Below are positions 47,537-57,248 of a stretch of DNA of 64,000 bases, one piece after another (within the stretch, counting starts at the first letter, position 1; the number at the start of each line of letters is the position of its first letter). Made by a program: the position numbers and the translations under genes. The stretch is from Modestobacter sp. VKM Ac-2977. GTDB taxonomy: Bacteria; Actinomycetota; Actinomycetes; Mycobacteriales; Geodermatophilaceae. A model generated the notes under the pieces. The model had not been told where the DNA came from and searched no databases. It worked only from the letters and a program-made list of their open reading frames with translations. The DNA lies in the NCBI RefSeq assembly GCF_026968045.1, contig NZ_JAPVBQ010000001.1, forward strand, positions 943,238-1,007,237, read 5' to 3'.

Positions 47537-48043
47537 TCAGAGGTCGGTGTCGGCGGATTCCTCGGGAGAGGTCCAGGCCAGGTGCCAGTAGGTCAGCAGG
47601 CCACTGGTGAACCACAGCAGGAACCCGAGGCAGAGCGCCAGCACGATGTGCCCGGTGAGGGCGACGACGGCGACTGCCCCGGTGAACGCCGCGAACGTCA
47701 GTGCCACGCTCGGCCAGCCCATCGCGCTGTGCGATCGTTCGCCCAGTCGGCGCTGGTGCTCGTCCAGTGAGCGCGCGTCACGGTCGAGGATGCCGCGGAT
47801 GCCCAGGTTCAGCAACGAGTGCATCGGGATGAGCGCCAGCATCCCAACGGTCCATGTGCCGAAGAACCACGTCGACCACCCCGTCTCGGTCGCGCTGGCC
47901 GCGAGGGTGGCCGCGATCAGTGCCGCCAGGAGCGCCGCCTCGGCGACGACGGCGCGCCGGCGGACCCGGGGGTGTCGGGTCCACCCGTAGCGCTCGTCCT
48001 CGAACGTGCGGGCGAGGTAGGTCGGCTCGGGGGAGATGCTCAC
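47537..48043 (-). CDS. Membrane protein of unknown function paired with an XRE regulator
   Basis: Protein of 168 residues with four hydrophobic segments (AEAALLAALIAATLAAS, FGTWTVGMLALIPMHSLLN, ALTFAAFTGAVAVVALTG, IVLALCLGFLLWFTSGLL) and a basic segment near the N terminus. I do not recognise the family. Small membrane proteins coupled to XRE regulators often sense or modulate envelope state, but nothing here proves it. GTG at 48043 has GGAGG five bases upstream and overlaps the regulator stop by GTGA. Confidence 0.75.
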   Translation of the reverse strand: MSISPEPTYLARTFEDERYGWTRHPRVRRRAVVAEAALLAALIAATLAASATETGWSTWFFGTWTVGMLALIPMHSLLNLGIRGILDRDARSLDEHQRRLGERSHSAMGWPSVALTFAAFTGAVAVVALTGHIVLALCLGFLLWFTSGLLTYWHLAWTSPEESADTDL

Positions 48044-48306
48044 GACGTCCTCCTGAGGAGTTCCTGGCTGAGTGAGGGCAGGGGGTCGAGGGAGAAGACC
48101 GCCTCGACCGGCAGGTCGAAGTAGCGGGCGATGCGCAGCGCCAGCGCCAGGGACGGGCTGTACTCGCCGCGCTCCACGTAGCCGATGGTCTGCGGGTGGA
48201 CGCCCACGGCCTCGGCCAGTTCCTTCCGGCTGACGCCGCGGTCGGCGCGGAGCACGCCGATGCGGTCGTGCACCTTGTCCGCTTCACTCTTGGGCTGTCG
48301 TCCCAT
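48040..48306 (-). CDS. XRE-family helix-turn-helix regulator
   Basis: Protein of 88 residues with one HTH domain, DRIGVLRADRGVSRKELAEAVGVHPQTIGYVERGEYSPSLALALRIARYF, and a basic N terminus. It belongs to the short YozG/Cro-like XRE group, which often pairs with a small membrane protein gene, as here (4-base overlap). ATG at 48306 lies seven bases downstream of a TANNNT -10, with no ribosome site, so the transcript is probably leaderless. The frame continues 52 codons upstream, but through promoter-like AT-rich DNA. Confidence 0.87.
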   Translation of the reverse strand: MGRQPKSEADKVHDRIGVLRADRGVSRKELAEAVGVHPQTIGYVERGEYSPSLALALRIARYFDLPVEAVFSLDPLPSLSQELLRRTS

Positions 48307-48313
48307 GGAAGGA

Positions 48314-48319
48314 AATGTA
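48314..48319 (-). promoter_or_regulatory. -10 element of the XRE gene in an AT-rich patch
   Basis: On the minus strand TACATT lies seven bases before the ATG. The 30 bases around it (48310-48340, with TATAAATAATG) are by far the most AT-rich stretch of this neighbourhood. No good -35 is seen. Confidence 0.5.
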
Positions 48320-48487
48320 GCATTATTTATACGGAATGGTCCATAGGTGTTCGGATGTCGCGGTAGAAGGACCCAGCGTCGCGCGCCGGAGCTCCGGTAC
48401 GGACGGCGACTCCACGTCGTGCGGCGGCCACCGCCGACCCGCGAGGGGCAGTGGGGCGACACGTCAGCCGTCTACCCTGAGGCGGTC

Positions 48488-50416
48488 ATGACTGTGGAAT
48501 CGCTATACCCCCGCCTCGAGCCACTCCTCGCCCAGGTGCAGAAGCCGATCCAGTACGTCGGTGGCGAGCTCAACGCCCAGGTGAAGCCGTGGGACGACGT
48601 CGCCGTCCACTGGGCGCTGATGTACCCCGACGCCTACGAGGTGGGGCTGCCCAACCAGGGCCTCATGATCCTCTACGAGGTGCTCAACGAGCGCCCCGAC
48701 GCCCTGGCCGAGCGCACCTACGCCGTCTGGCCGGACCTGGCCGGGCTCATGCGCGAGCACGGGGTCGGCCAGTTCACCGTCGACGCCCACCGCCCGGTGC
48801 GGGAGTTCGACCTGCTGGGCGTCAGCTTCGCCACCGAGCTGGGGTACACGAACCTGCTCGAGGCGCTCGACCTCGCCGGCGTCCCGCTGCACGCGGTCGA
48901 CCGCGACGAGAGCCACCCGGTGGTCGTCGCCGGTGGGCACGCCGCCTTCAACCCCGAGCCGGTCAGCGACTTCGTCGACTGCGCGGTGCTCGGTGACGGT
49001 GAGCAGGTCGTCGGGGACATCACCGACGTCGTCGCCGCCTGGAAGGAGCAGGGTCGCCCTGGGGGACGGGTCGAGCTGCTGGCCCGGCTCGCCCGCGTCG
49101 ACGGGGTCTACGTGCCCCGCTTCTACGCGGTCAGCTACGCCGCCGACGGCACGATCGCCGAGGTGCGGCGCACCCGGGACGACGTCCCGGCAAAGGTCGG
49201 CAAGCGCACCGTGATGGACCTCGACGAGTGGCCCTACCCGAAGCAGCCGCTGGTCCCGCTGGCCGAGAGCGTGCACGAGCGGATGAGCGTGGAGATCTTC
49301 CGCGGCTGCACCCGGGGCTGCCGCTTCTGCCAGGCCGGGATGATCACCCGCCCGGTCCGCGAGCGCACGATCACCGGCATCGGCTCGATGGTCGACGCCG
49401 GCCTCAAGGCCACCGGCTACGAGGAGGTCGGGCTGCTCTCGCTGAGCAGCGCCGACCACTCTGAGATCGGTCAGCTGGCCAAGGAGCTCGCCGACCGGTA
49501 CGAGGGCACCAACACCGGCCTGAGCCTGCCCAGCACCCGGGTCGACGCCTTCAACGTCACCCTGGCCAACGAGCTCTCCCGCAACGGCCGCCGCTCCGGG
49601 CTGACCTTCGCCCCCGAGGGTGGCAGCGAGCGCATCCGCCGGGTGATCAACAAGACCGTGTCCAAGGAGGACCTGGTCCGCACGGTCACCACGGCATACG
49701 CCAACGGCTGGCGCCAGGTGAAGCTGTACTTCATGTGCGGCCTGCCCACCGAGACCGACGAGGACGTGCTGGAGATCGCCGAGCTGGCGGTCGAGGTCAT
49801 CCGTGCCGGCCGCGAGGCCAGTGGCAGCAAGGACATCCGCTGCACCGTCTCCATCGGTGGCTTCGTGCCCAAGCCGCACACCCCCTTCCAGTGGGCGGCG
49901 CAGGCCAGCGCCGAGACGATCGACCACCGGCTGCGGATCCTGCGCGAGGCGATCAACGCCGACCGCCGGATCGGCCGCTCCATCGGCCTCCGCTACCACG
50001 ACGGCAAGCCCGGGGTGATCGAGGGACTGCTGTCCCGCGGCGACCGCCGGGTCGGCCGGGTCATCGAGCGGGTCTGGCGCGACGGCGGGCACTTCGACGG
50101 CTGGAGCGAGCACTTCTCCTACCAGCGCTGGGTCACCGCCGCGGCCGAGGAGCTGGCCGCGTTCGGGGTCGACCTGGACTGGTACACCACCCGGGAGCGC
50201 ACCGAGCACGAGGTGCTGCCCTGGGACCACCTGGACTCCGGGCTGGACAAGGAGTGGCTCTGGGACGACTGGCAGGACGCGATCTCCGAGGACGAGGTCG
50301 GCGACTGCCGCTGGACCGGCTGCTACGACTGCGGCGTGTGCCCGACCATGGGCACCGACATCCAGATCGGGCCCACCGGGCGCAGCCTGCTGCCACTGAC
50401 CCCCGTCGGCCGGTAG
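48488..50416 (+). CDS. Radical SAM protein, TIGR03960 family (B12-binding-domain type)
   Basis: Protein of 642 residues. The N-terminal domain (DVAVHWALMYPDAYEVGLPNQG onward) has the fold of a cobalamin-binding region, and the radical SAM core follows with the FeS ligands in FRGCTRGCRFCQAGM (C-x3-C-x2-C) near residue 280. FAPEGGSERIRRVINKT and KLYFMCGLPTETDEDV are further family motifs. A C-terminal Cys motif, DCRWTGCYDCGVCP, may bind another cluster. The reaction is unknown; the family travels with TIGR03936 and RNase G/E genes, suggesting RNA modification. ATG at 48488. Its stop overlaps the next start by 1 base. Confidence 0.9.
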   Translation: MTVESLYPRLEPLLAQVQKPIQYVGGELNAQVKPWDDVAVHWALMYPDAYEVGLPNQGLMILYEVLNERPDALAERTYAVWPDLAGLMREHGVGQFTVDAHRPVREFDLLGVSFATELGYTNLLEALDLAGVPLHAVDRDESHPVVVAGGHAAFNPEPVSDFVDCAVLGDGEQVVGDITDVVAAWKEQGRPGGRVELLARLARVDGVYVPRFYAVSYAADGTIAEVRRTRDDVPAKVGKRTVMDLDEWPYPKQPLVPLAESVHERMSVEIFRGCTRGCRFCQAGMITRPVRERTITGIGSMVDAGLKATGYEEVGLLSLSSADHSEIGQLAKELADRYEGTNTGLSLPSTRVDAFNVTLANELSRNGRRSGLTFAPEGGSERIRRVINKTVSKEDLVRTVTTAYANGWRQVKLYFMCGLPTETDEDVLEIAELAVEVIRAGREASGSKDIRCTVSIGGFVPKPHTPFQWAAQASAETIDHRLRILREAINADRRIGRSIGLRYHDGKPGVIEGLLSRGDRRVGRVIERVWRDGGHFDGWSEHFSYQRWVTAAAEELAAFGVDLDWYTTRERTEHEVLPWDHLDSGLDKEWLWDDWQDAISEDEVGDCRWTGCYDCGVCPTMGTDIQIGPTGRSLLPLTPVGR

Positions 50417-51183
50417 TGGCCCGCACCCCGGACGGCCCACCGCCGCCGCCCACCGTGCAGAAGCTGCGGCTGCGCTACACCAAGCGCGGTCCGCTGCGCT
50501 TCGCCTCGCACCGCGACCTCGCCCGGGCCCTGGAGCGGGCGCTGCGCCGCGCGCAGGTGCCGATGGCGTTCTCCGCGGGCTTCAGCCCGCACCCGAAGAT
50601 CTCCTACATGGGCGCGGCGCCGACCGGCGCGGCCTCGGAGGCGGAGTACTTCGAGATCGGGCTCTCCGCACGGCGCGACCCGGAGCAGGTGCGGGTCGCG
50701 CTGGACGCCTCGCTGCCCCCGGGCATCGACGTCCTGGAGTGCGTCGAGGCCGTCGAGGGCAGCGGGTCCCTGGCCGACCGCCTGAACGCCACCCGGTGGC
50801 GGATCGACCTGCCCGGGGTGGACGCCGACGAGCTCTCCACGGCGGTGCAGGCCTTCCTCGCCCAGGAGGTGGTGCTGGTCGCGAAGCGGACCAAGAACGG
50901 CACCAAGGACGTCGACGCGCGGGAGGCGGTCGTCTCCGCCGCGGTCGCTGTTGAGGCAGGTTGTGCCATACTGCTCGTGGTCGTACGGCAGCTCACGCCG
51001 ACCGTGCGACCGGATGACGTGATGGCCGCTCTGGCTGCCGTCGCCGACCTGCACCCGCCGTTGCCCGCCCGGGCCGTGCGTGAGGCGCAGGGCCGGCTCG
51101 ACGACAGCGGTGACGTCGCCGATCCGCTGGGGCCCGACCGCGAGGCCAGTTCCCGCTGCCAGGGGGAGCCGGCTCAGGTCTGA
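50416..51183 (+). CDS. TIGR03936 (DUF2344) family protein, partner of the radical SAM enzyme
   Basis: Protein of 255 residues. The N-terminal half is the DUF2344 domain: VQKLRLRYTKRGPLRFASHRDLARALERALRR, then AFSAGFSPHPKISYMGAAPTGAASEAEYFEI, both hallmarks. In other bacteria the same domain is fused to the TIGR03960 radical SAM protein, so they very likely act together. Function is not established; a role in RNA modification is speculation from the link to rne. GTG at 50416 overlaps the upstream stop by 1 base. The last 60 residues are variable. Confidence 0.88.
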   Translation: MARTPDGPPPPPTVQKLRLRYTKRGPLRFASHRDLARALERALRRAQVPMAFSAGFSPHPKISYMGAAPTGAASEAEYFEIGLSARRDPEQVRVALDASLPPGIDVLECVEAVEGSGSLADRLNATRWRIDLPGVDADELSTAVQAFLAQEVVLVAKRTKNGTKDVDAREAVVSAAVAVEAGCAILLVVVRQLTPTVRPDDVMAALAAVADLHPPLPARAVREAQGRLDDSGDVADPLGPDREASSRCQGEPAQV

Positions 51184-51469
51184 CCTGGCGGGACCGGATG
51201 CGCCGGGCGTCGCCTGCGACACGTCTGCCAGCCGTGGCGCTGCATCACCTGAACTCGGCACCACCTGAACGCGCGAACGACCGCACCACCAGTGTTGAGC
51301 ACGCTGCACCACCGGGCCCCAGCCGCACCGGCCGGGGCGCGGACCAGACTTCGCGGGCCGGGCAGAACCGCCGCTCCCAGTGGCCGCCCGATCCGCCCAA
51401 CCCACGTCCCTGCGCGGCCGCCAGTCGGAGACGATCGGCGCCCGGGGACGCACAGGAGGCGAGCCCTTC
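51184..51469 (+). other. Long leader of rne, no gene seen
   Basis: This 286-base gap before the RNase E/G start contains no convincing open frame and no obvious hairpin terminator. RNase E leaders in other bacteria mediate feedback on their own mRNA. Whether the RNA here does so is not visible from the sequence. Confidence 0.4.
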
Positions 51470-54400
51470 GTGGCCGACCACAACGACAACGAGAACAGCA
51501 CCGACACCAGCGCCGCGGACGGATCGGCGCCTCCCGCCGATCTGCTCGGCGACCTCTCTCCAGAGCCGGCTGCGGATGACGGGGCGTCCGCGGAGCCGGA
51601 CGCCGAGCCATCGGCCGACGACCCCGCCGAGGAGCAGGTCGAGGTCCCGGTGGCCGAGGCGGTCACCCCCCAGCCCGAGCACGAGCTCCCCAGCTTCGGT
51701 GCCCAGTTCAGCTCGCCCGAGCCCACCACCGTCACCGCCCGGCCCCGCCGCCGCGCCACCCGGCCGGCCGTGACCGCCGACCCCGACTCGGTCGAGCCCC
51801 CGGCACCGCAGCTCTCGCCGGCGGCCCCCGCCTTCGTCAGCTTCGTGGCCCCCGAGCCCGAGGTCGCCGCACCGCGCCGCCGCAGCCGCCGCCCCCAGGC
51901 CGAGTCGCCGACCGAGTCGACCGACGCGGACGCCGGCCGGACCGACGACCGCCCGGCCACCGACGAGCGCGACGACGAGCAGGCGCCGCCCCGGCGGTCC
52001 CGCAGCCGCCGCCGCAGCGCGGCCGAGAGCGAGCCGGCCGAGGCCGAGACCACCGAGACCACGGAGACCACCGAGACCGACGAGCGGGACCTCGAGGACT
52101 CCGACGACCGTGACGGCGAGGACGGCGGCTCCTCGGGCAGCCGTCGTCGGCGCCGGGGCCGTCGGGGCCGCGGCCGCGGACGCACCGGCGAGGACGGCAC
52201 CGACGGCGACCGCGACGACGAGGACACCGACACCCCGGCCGGCGCCGAGGAGTCCGACGACAGCACCGAGTCCGAGGGCCAGGACGACGACGGCGAGGAC
52301 GACGACGCCGCCGAGGGTGGCTCGGGTTCGAGCACCCGTCGCCGTCGCCGTCGCCGTCGCCGCGGCAGCAGCGGCGAGAACGGCAGCAGCGAGGACAGCA
52401 CCGAGGACGCCGACGACCGTCCCGAGCGGGCCGGCCGCAACGGCCGCACCTCCAGCGACGACGACGTCCGCGGCGTGGCCGGCTCCACCCGGCTCGAGGC
52501 CAAGCGCCAGCGCCGCCGCGAGGGCCGCGACGGTGGTCGCCGCCGCGCGCCGATCCTGAGCGAGTCGGAGTTCCTGGCCCGGCGTGAGGCCGTGGACCGG
52601 GCGATGGTCATCCGCCAGCAGGGGGAGCGCACCCAGATCGCCGTCCTGGAGGACGACGTCCTGGTCGAGCACTACGTCACCCAGGCGCAGGCCACCTCGT
52701 TCGCGGGCAACGTCTACCTGGGCCGCGTGCAGAACGTGCTGCCCAGCATGGAGGCCGCGTTCGTCGACATCGGCAAGGGCCGCAACGCCGTCCTGTACGC
52801 CGGTGAGGTCAACTGGGACGCCGCCGGCCTGTCCGGGAAGTCCCGCTCGATCGAGACCGCGCTGAAGTCCGGCGACAAGGTCCTGGTCCAGGTGACCAAG
52901 GACCCGATCGGCCACAAGGGCGCCCGGCTGACCCAGCAGGTCAACCTGCCCGGCCGCTTCCTGGTCTACGTGCCCGGTGGCTCGATGACCGGCATCAGCC
53001 GCAAGCTGCCGGACAAGGAGCGCCAGCGGCTCAAGGACATCCTGAAGAAGATCGTCCCCGAGGACGCCGGCGTCATCATCCGCACGGCCGCGGAGGGTGC
53101 CTCGGAGGAGGAGCTCACCCGCGACGTGGCCCGGCTGCAGGCGCAGTGGGAGGTCATCCAGACCAAGGCCTCCTCGACCAGCAACGCGCCGACGCTGCTC
53201 TACGGCGAGCCGGACCTGGCGATCCGGGTCATCCGCGACGTCTTCAACGAGGACTTCAAGCGGCTGGTCGTCCAGGGCGCCGACGCCTGGGACACCGTCG
53301 AGGCCTACGTCGCGCACGTCTCCCCGGAGCTGTCCGAGCGGCTGCAGCGCTACACCGGCACCGGTGACGTCTTCCGCGACCTGCGGATCGACGAGCAGCT
53401 GATGAAGGCGCTGGACCGCAAGGTGTGGCTGCCCTCGGGTGGCTCGCTGGTCATCGACCGCACCGAGGCGATGACGGTCGTCGACGTGAACACCGGCAAG
53501 TTCGTCGGGTCCGGCGGCAACCTCGAGCAGACCGTCACCCGGAACAACATCGAGGCCGCCGAGGAGATCGTCCGCCAGCTCCGGCTGCGCGACATCGGCG
53601 GGATCATCGTCATCGACTTCATCGACATGGTCCTGGAGAGCAACCGCGACCTCGTGCTGCGGCGGCTCACCGAGTGCCTCGGCCGCGACCGCACCAAGCA
53701 CCAGGTCGCCGAGGTGACCTCGCTCGGCCTGGTGCAGATGACCCGCAAGCGCGTGGGTCAGGGTCTCCTGGAGGTCTTCTCCGAGCCGTGTGACCACTGC
53801 CGCGGTCGGGGTGTCCTGGTGCAGGTCGACCCGGTGGACGACAAGAAGCGGTCCACCGGCAACGGCGGCGGCAACGGTGGGGGCGGCAACGGCGCGGCCG
53901 GCAACGGTGGCGGCGGTCGCAACCGGGGTGACTCGGGGAACGGGTCCGGCTCGGGCAGCGGCTCAGGCGGCGGTGCGGGTTCCGACAAGGGCCGGGACAA
54001 GGGCCGGGACGACCGGGCAAAGGACGCCGACGTCCCGACCCCCGACGCAGACGAGACGGCGCCCGCGACGGTGGACGCCGCTCTGGCGGGCGACGTGGCC
54101 GACGTGCCGGGCGCCGATGCCGCCGAGACCGGCGGCGGTCGCGGGCGTCGCAGCCGGGGTGGCCGGGACCGTGGCTCCCGGGGCGGCAACGCCACCGAGC
54201 GCGGTCCGGTGGACGCCGGTTCGCCGGACCCGGCCCCTCAGGTCGACCAGAGCGCGGCAGCGGACGAGGCGGCCCCGGAGACGGCGGACGGGGGCACCGC
54301 GACGTCCCGTCGCGAGGACCCGGCCGCGGGCTGGGACGTCGCGGACGCCATGGCGCTGCAGGGCGGAGCGTCCTTCGACGAGCCCGCCGCGGGTGAGCAG

Positions 54401-54817
54401 GCGGCGGGGGAGCAGACCGCCGAGCCGGCGACCGAGCCGGCCGGTGAGGGCCGTGGCCGCCGCAACCGGGGCCGTCGTGGCCGTGGGCAGTCGGCCGAGG
54501 CCCGTGGGGCCGAGGACGCTGCGGTCGCCGAGGCACCCGCCGACGAGGAGCCGCTGCCCGCCGGCGAGACGGCCGTTCAGGTGGTCGCCGAGGAGTCGAC
54601 GACCGTCGAGGAGTCGACGCCGGACACCGTCCTCGCCGCTGCGGTGGCGACGCCGACGGCTGCCCCGGACGTCCCGGCTGCGGCTGCGGAGCGGTCGGAG
54701 CCGACCGTCGTCGGGGCGCCCGAACCGGTCGCCGAGCCGGTGGCCGACGAGGACGTGCCGGTGGTCCGGCCGCGGCGCCGCAGGGCCGCCTCGCGGCCCG
54801 CAGGCCCGCCCGCCTGA
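51470..54817 (+). CDS. rne: Ribonuclease E/G with long disordered N- and C-terminal regions
   Basis: Endoribonuclease of 1115 residues that starts mRNA decay and processes rRNA and tRNA. Residues 1-360 are low complexity, alternating acidic Asp/Glu/Ser and Arg blocks (RRRRRGRRGRGRG and [10 protein letters not shown]). The catalytic core spans about 362-795: an S1 domain (NVYLGRVQNVLPSMEAAFVD, 413-447), the DNase I-like fold with LVIDRTEAMTVVDVNTG (660-679) and GGIIVIDFIDM near 710, and the Zn-link CDHCRGRG near 773. Residues 795-1115 are Gly/Asn-rich, then Ala/Glu with Arg islands. GTG at 51470 has GGAGG ten bases upstream. An in-frame ATG at 51380 is less likely. Confidence 0.93.
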   Translation: MADHNDNENSTDTSAADGSAPPADLLGDLSPEPAADDGASAEPDAEPSADDPAEEQVEVPVAEAVTPQPEHELPSFGAQFSSPEPTTVTARPRRRATRPAVTADPDSVEPPAPQLSPAAPAFVSFVAPEPEVAAPRRRSRRPQAESPTESTDADAGRTDDRPATDERDDEQAPPRRSRSRRRSAAESEPAEAETTETTETTETDERDLEDSDDRDGEDGGSSGSRRRRRGRRGRGRGRTGEDGTDGDRDDEDTDTPAGAEESDDSTESEGQDDDGEDDDAAEGGSGSSTRRRRRRRRRGSSGENGSSEDSTEDADDRPERAGRNGRTSSDDDVRGVAGSTRLEAKRQRRREGRDGGRRRAPILSESEFLARREAVDRAMVIRQQGERTQIAVLEDDVLVEHYVTQAQATSFAGNVYLGRVQNVLPSMEAAFVDIGKGRNAVLYAGEVNWDAAGLSGKSRSIETALKSGDKVLVQVTKDPIGHKGARLTQQVNLPGRFLVYVPGGSMTGISRKLPDKERQRLKDILKKIVPEDAGVIIRTAAEGASEEELTRDVARLQAQWEVIQTKASSTSNAPTLLYGEPDLAIRVIRDVFNEDFKRLVVQGADAWDTVEAYVAHVSPELSERLQRYTGTGDVFRDLRIDEQLMKALDRKVWLPSGGSLVIDRTEAMTVVDVNTGKFVGSGGNLEQTVTRNNIEAAEEIVRQLRLRDIGGIIVIDFIDMVLESNRDLVLRRLTECLGRDRTKHQVAEVTSLGLVQMTRKRVGQGLLEVFSEPCDHCRGRGVLVQVDPVDDKKRSTGNGGGNGGGGNGAAGNGGGGRNRGDSGNGSGSGSGSGGGAGSDKGRDKGRDDRAKDADVPTPDADETAPATVDAALAGDVADVPGADAAETGGGRGRRSRGGRDRGSRGGNATERGPVDAGSPDPAPQVDQSAAADEAAPETADGGTATSRREDPAAGWDVADAMALQGGASFDEPAAGEQAAGEQTAEPATEPAGEGRGRRNRGRRGRGQSAEARGAEDAAVAEAPADEEPLPAGETAVQVVAEESTTVEESTPDTVLAAAVATPTAAPDVPAAAAERSEPTVVGAPEPVAEPVADEDVPVVRPRRRRAASRPAGPPA

Positions 54818-54824
54818 CCCAGGA

Positions 54825-54853
54825 CCCCGGGCAGGGCGCCGCCTCGCCCGGGG
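54825..54853 (+). terminator. Hairpin after rne
   Basis: CCCCGGGC at 54825-54832 pairs with GCCCGGGG at 54846-54853. An inner GGC/GCC pair extends it. It starts 8 bases after the rne stop and precedes the rplU leader of about 195 bases, which holds TACGCT (54904-54909) as a possible -10 and no gene. Confidence 0.6.
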
Positions 54854-55048
54854 GCCGGGTCGGACCGCTCCTACGCGGTTCGACCCGGGCACGGCGCCTC
54901 GGGTACGCTGGACGGGTTGCTCCACCACGGGCCGCGCACTCCGGTGCCGCCTGGGGGGCGCGAGCAGCACGTCCAGCACTCGGCCCTCGTGGCGGTCGTG
55001 CGCGCAGGACACAGTGCTGGACACATGGAATCGATCGAGGAGTCAGTG

Positions 55049-55360
55049 GTGTACGCAGTCGTCAAGGCCGGTGGAGCGCAGCACAAGGTGGGTGTCGGTG
55101 ACACGTTCACCATCAACCGCCTCAGCGGAGAGGCCGGTGACACCGTCACCCTTCCGGCCATCCTGCTGGTCGACGGCGACACCGTCACCGCCGACGCTCA
55201 GACGCTCGCCGGCGTCACCGTGACCGGCGAGATCGTCGAGCACGGCAAGGGCCCGAAGATCCACATCCACAAGTTCAAGAACAAGACGGGCTACCACAAG
55301 CGCCAGGGGCACCGTCAGCCCCTGACCAGCGTCGTGGTCCGCGACATCACGAAGGGCTGA
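55049..55360 (+). CDS. rplU: 50S ribosomal protein L21
   Basis: Ribosomal protein of 103 residues, the normal length: [19 protein letters not shown] at the start and the family motif [19 protein letters not shown] near the end. Of two adjacent GTG codons (55046, 55049) the second is six bases after GAGGAG and gives the standard N terminus. Co-transcribed with rpmA, 4 bases downstream. Confidence 0.96.
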   Translation: MYAVVKAGGAQHKVGVGDTFTINRLSGEAGDTVTLPAILLVDGDTVTADAQTLAGVTVTGEIVEHGKGPKIHIHKFKNKTGYHKRQGHRQPLTSVVVRDITKG

Positions 55361-55364
55361 CGAC

Positions 55365-55652
55365 ATGGCACACAAGAAGGGCGCATCGTCGTCCCGTAAC
55401 GGTCGCGACTCGAACGCCCAGCGCCTGGGCGTCAAGCGCTTCGGTGGTCAGGTCGTCAAGGCCGGCGAGATCATCGTCCGCCAGCGCGGCACCCACTTCC
55501 ACCCGGGTCTCGGCGTCGGCCGCGGCAAGGACGACACCCTGTTCGCGCTCGTGCCCGGCTCGGTGACCTTCGGGTTCCGCCGCGGCCGCCGCGAGGTCGC
55601 GATCACGGCCGTCGGCGCCCCGGTTGCCGCCCGTGAGACCGCCTCGGTCTGA
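55365..55652 (+). CDS. rpmA: 50S ribosomal protein L27
   Basis: Ribosomal protein of 95 residues whose N-terminal tail reaches the peptidyl transferase centre: [28 protein letters not shown], with the usual [20 protein letters not shown]. The long cleaved N-terminal extension found in Firmicutes is absent. ATG at 55365. Order rplU-rpmA-obg is conserved across bacteria; a hairpin follows the gene. Confidence 0.97.
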   Translation: MAHKKGASSSRNGRDSNAQRLGVKRFGGQVVKAGEIIVRQRGTHFHPGLGVGRGKDDTLFALVPGSVTFGFRRGRREVAITAVGAPVAARETASV

Positions 55653-55680
55653 GCACCACCCAGCACCACCAGCTCTGACC

Positions 55681-55713
55681 GGGTGGCGGCGCCGACTCTC
55701 GGCGCCGCCACCC
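55681..55713 (+). terminator. Intrinsic terminator after rpmA
   Basis: A perfect 15-base stem, 55681-55695 paired with 55699-55713, with loop CTC, is followed by GTTGCCCTTTCC, the nearest to a U-rich tail seen in this window. It lies 28 bases after the L27 stop and separates it from obg. Confidence 0.85.
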
Positions 55714-55760
55714 GTTGCCCTTTCCGGACAGTTCGGCCGTAACGCAGAGAGGCGGCGATC

Positions 55761-57248
55761 ATGGCCGCTTTCGTCGACCGCGTGACGGTCCACGTCTCGG
55801 CAGGCAAGGGTGCCAACGGGGTCAGCTCCGTGCACCGCGAGAAGTTCAAGCCGCTGGGCGGCCCCGACGGGGGCGACGGCGGTGACGGCGGCGACGTCGT
55901 CCTCCAGGTCGACCCCAGCGTGCACACCCTGCTGGACTTCCACCACCGCCCGCACCAGAAGGCCGGCAACGGCAAGCAGGCGGCCGGCGACTACCGCAAC
56001 GGCGGACGCGGGGCCGACCTCGTCCTCGGCGTGCCCTCCGGCACCGTCGTGAGCGTCGGCGGTCAGGTCGTCGCCGACCTGGTCGGGGCGGGTGCCCGGC
56101 TCGTGCTCGCCCACGGCGGCAAGGGCGGGCTGGGCAACGCCGCGCTCGCCAACGCGCGCCGCAAGGCCCCCGGCTTCGCGCTGCTCGGCGAGCCCGGTGA
56201 CGCCGTGGACGCCGTCCTCGAGCTGAAGAGCATCGCCGACGTCGGTCTGGTCGGGTACCCCTCGGCCGGCAAGTCCTCGCTCGTCGCCTCGATGTCGGCT
56301 GCCCGCCCCAAGATCGCCGACTACCCCTTCACCACACTGGTGCCGCAGCTGGGCGTGATCCGCTCCGGCGACACGACCTACACGATGGCCGACGTCCCCG
56401 GGCTGATCCCCGGCGCGTCCGTGGGCAAGGGCCTGGGCCTGGAGTTCCTCCGGCACGTCGAGCGCTGCGCCGTCCTGGTGCACGTGGTCGACATGGCGAC
56501 GATGGAGCCCGGCCGCGACCCGGAGACCGACATCGAGGCCCTCGAGCACGAGCTGCGCGAGTACGGCGGCGAGGACCTCGACCTGGTCGGCCGGCTGCGG
56601 ATCGCCGTGCTGAACAAGATCGACGTGCCGGACGGCCGCGAGCTCGTCGACCTGGTGCGCGCCTCGTTGGAGGAGCGCGGCCTGCAGGTGTTCCCGATCA
56701 GCGCGGCCACCGGGGAGGGCGTGACCGAGCTGGGCTACGCGCTCGCCGCCGCCGTCCGGGAGCACCGCGCCTCGCTGCCGGACCTCCCGCCGGCCCCGAT
56801 CACCATCACCCCGCGCGCCGTCGACGACGGCGGCTTCACCGTCGAGCGCGATCCCCGCACCGACGGGTGGGTCGTGCTCGGGGTGCGCCCGGAGCGCTGG
56901 GTCCGGCAGACCGACTTCAGCAACGACGAGGCCGTGGGCTACCTGGCCGACCGGCTCAACCGGCTCGGTGTCGAGGAGGGGCTGGCCAAGGCCGGTGCCG
57001 TCCCCGGTGACGCGATCACCGTCGGTGACGTCACGTTCGACTGGGAGCCCACCCTCCCGGCCGGCACGCTCACCATCGAGGAGACCGCGGGCCTGGGTGG
57101 CCGCGGTACCGACACCCGGCTGGAGGACAACACCCGGCTGTCGGCCGAGGAGCGACTGCTGGCCAAGAAGGCCCGCCGGCTGCCGTACGAGGTCACCGAG
57201 GGCGACGGCTGGGTCGACGCCGGCCTCCTCGACGACACCGACCGGTGA
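55761..57248 (+). CDS. obg: GTPase Obg (CgtA)
   Basis: Ribosome-assembly GTPase of 495 residues. The Gly-rich Obg fold covers 1-158 ([26 protein letters not shown]). The G domain has GYPSAGKSS (G1), [10 protein letters not shown] (G2), [10 protein letters not shown] (G3) and NKIDVP (G4). A C-terminal OCT domain follows (from about 345: [16 protein letters not shown]), then an acidic tail found in actinobacteria. ATG at 55761 has GAGAGGCGG upstream. Its stop overlaps proB by 4 bases. Confidence 0.96.
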   Translation: MAAFVDRVTVHVSAGKGANGVSSVHREKFKPLGGPDGGDGGDGGDVVLQVDPSVHTLLDFHHRPHQKAGNGKQAAGDYRNGGRGADLVLGVPSGTVVSVGGQVVADLVGAGARLVLAHGGKGGLGNAALANARRKAPGFALLGEPGDAVDAVLELKSIADVGLVGYPSAGKSSLVASMSAARPKIADYPFTTLVPQLGVIRSGDTTYTMADVPGLIPGASVGKGLGLEFLRHVERCAVLVHVVDMATMEPGRDPETDIEALEHELREYGGEDLDLVGRLRIAVLNKIDVPDGRELVDLVRASLEERGLQVFPISAATGEGVTELGYALAAAVREHRASLPDLPPAPITITPRAVDDGGFTVERDPRTDGWVVLGVRPERWVRQTDFSNDEAVGYLADRLNRLGVEEGLAKAGAVPGDAITVGDVTFDWEPTLPAGTLTIEETAGLGGRGTDTRLEDNTRLSAEERLLAKKARRLPYEVTEGDGWVDAGLLDDTDR

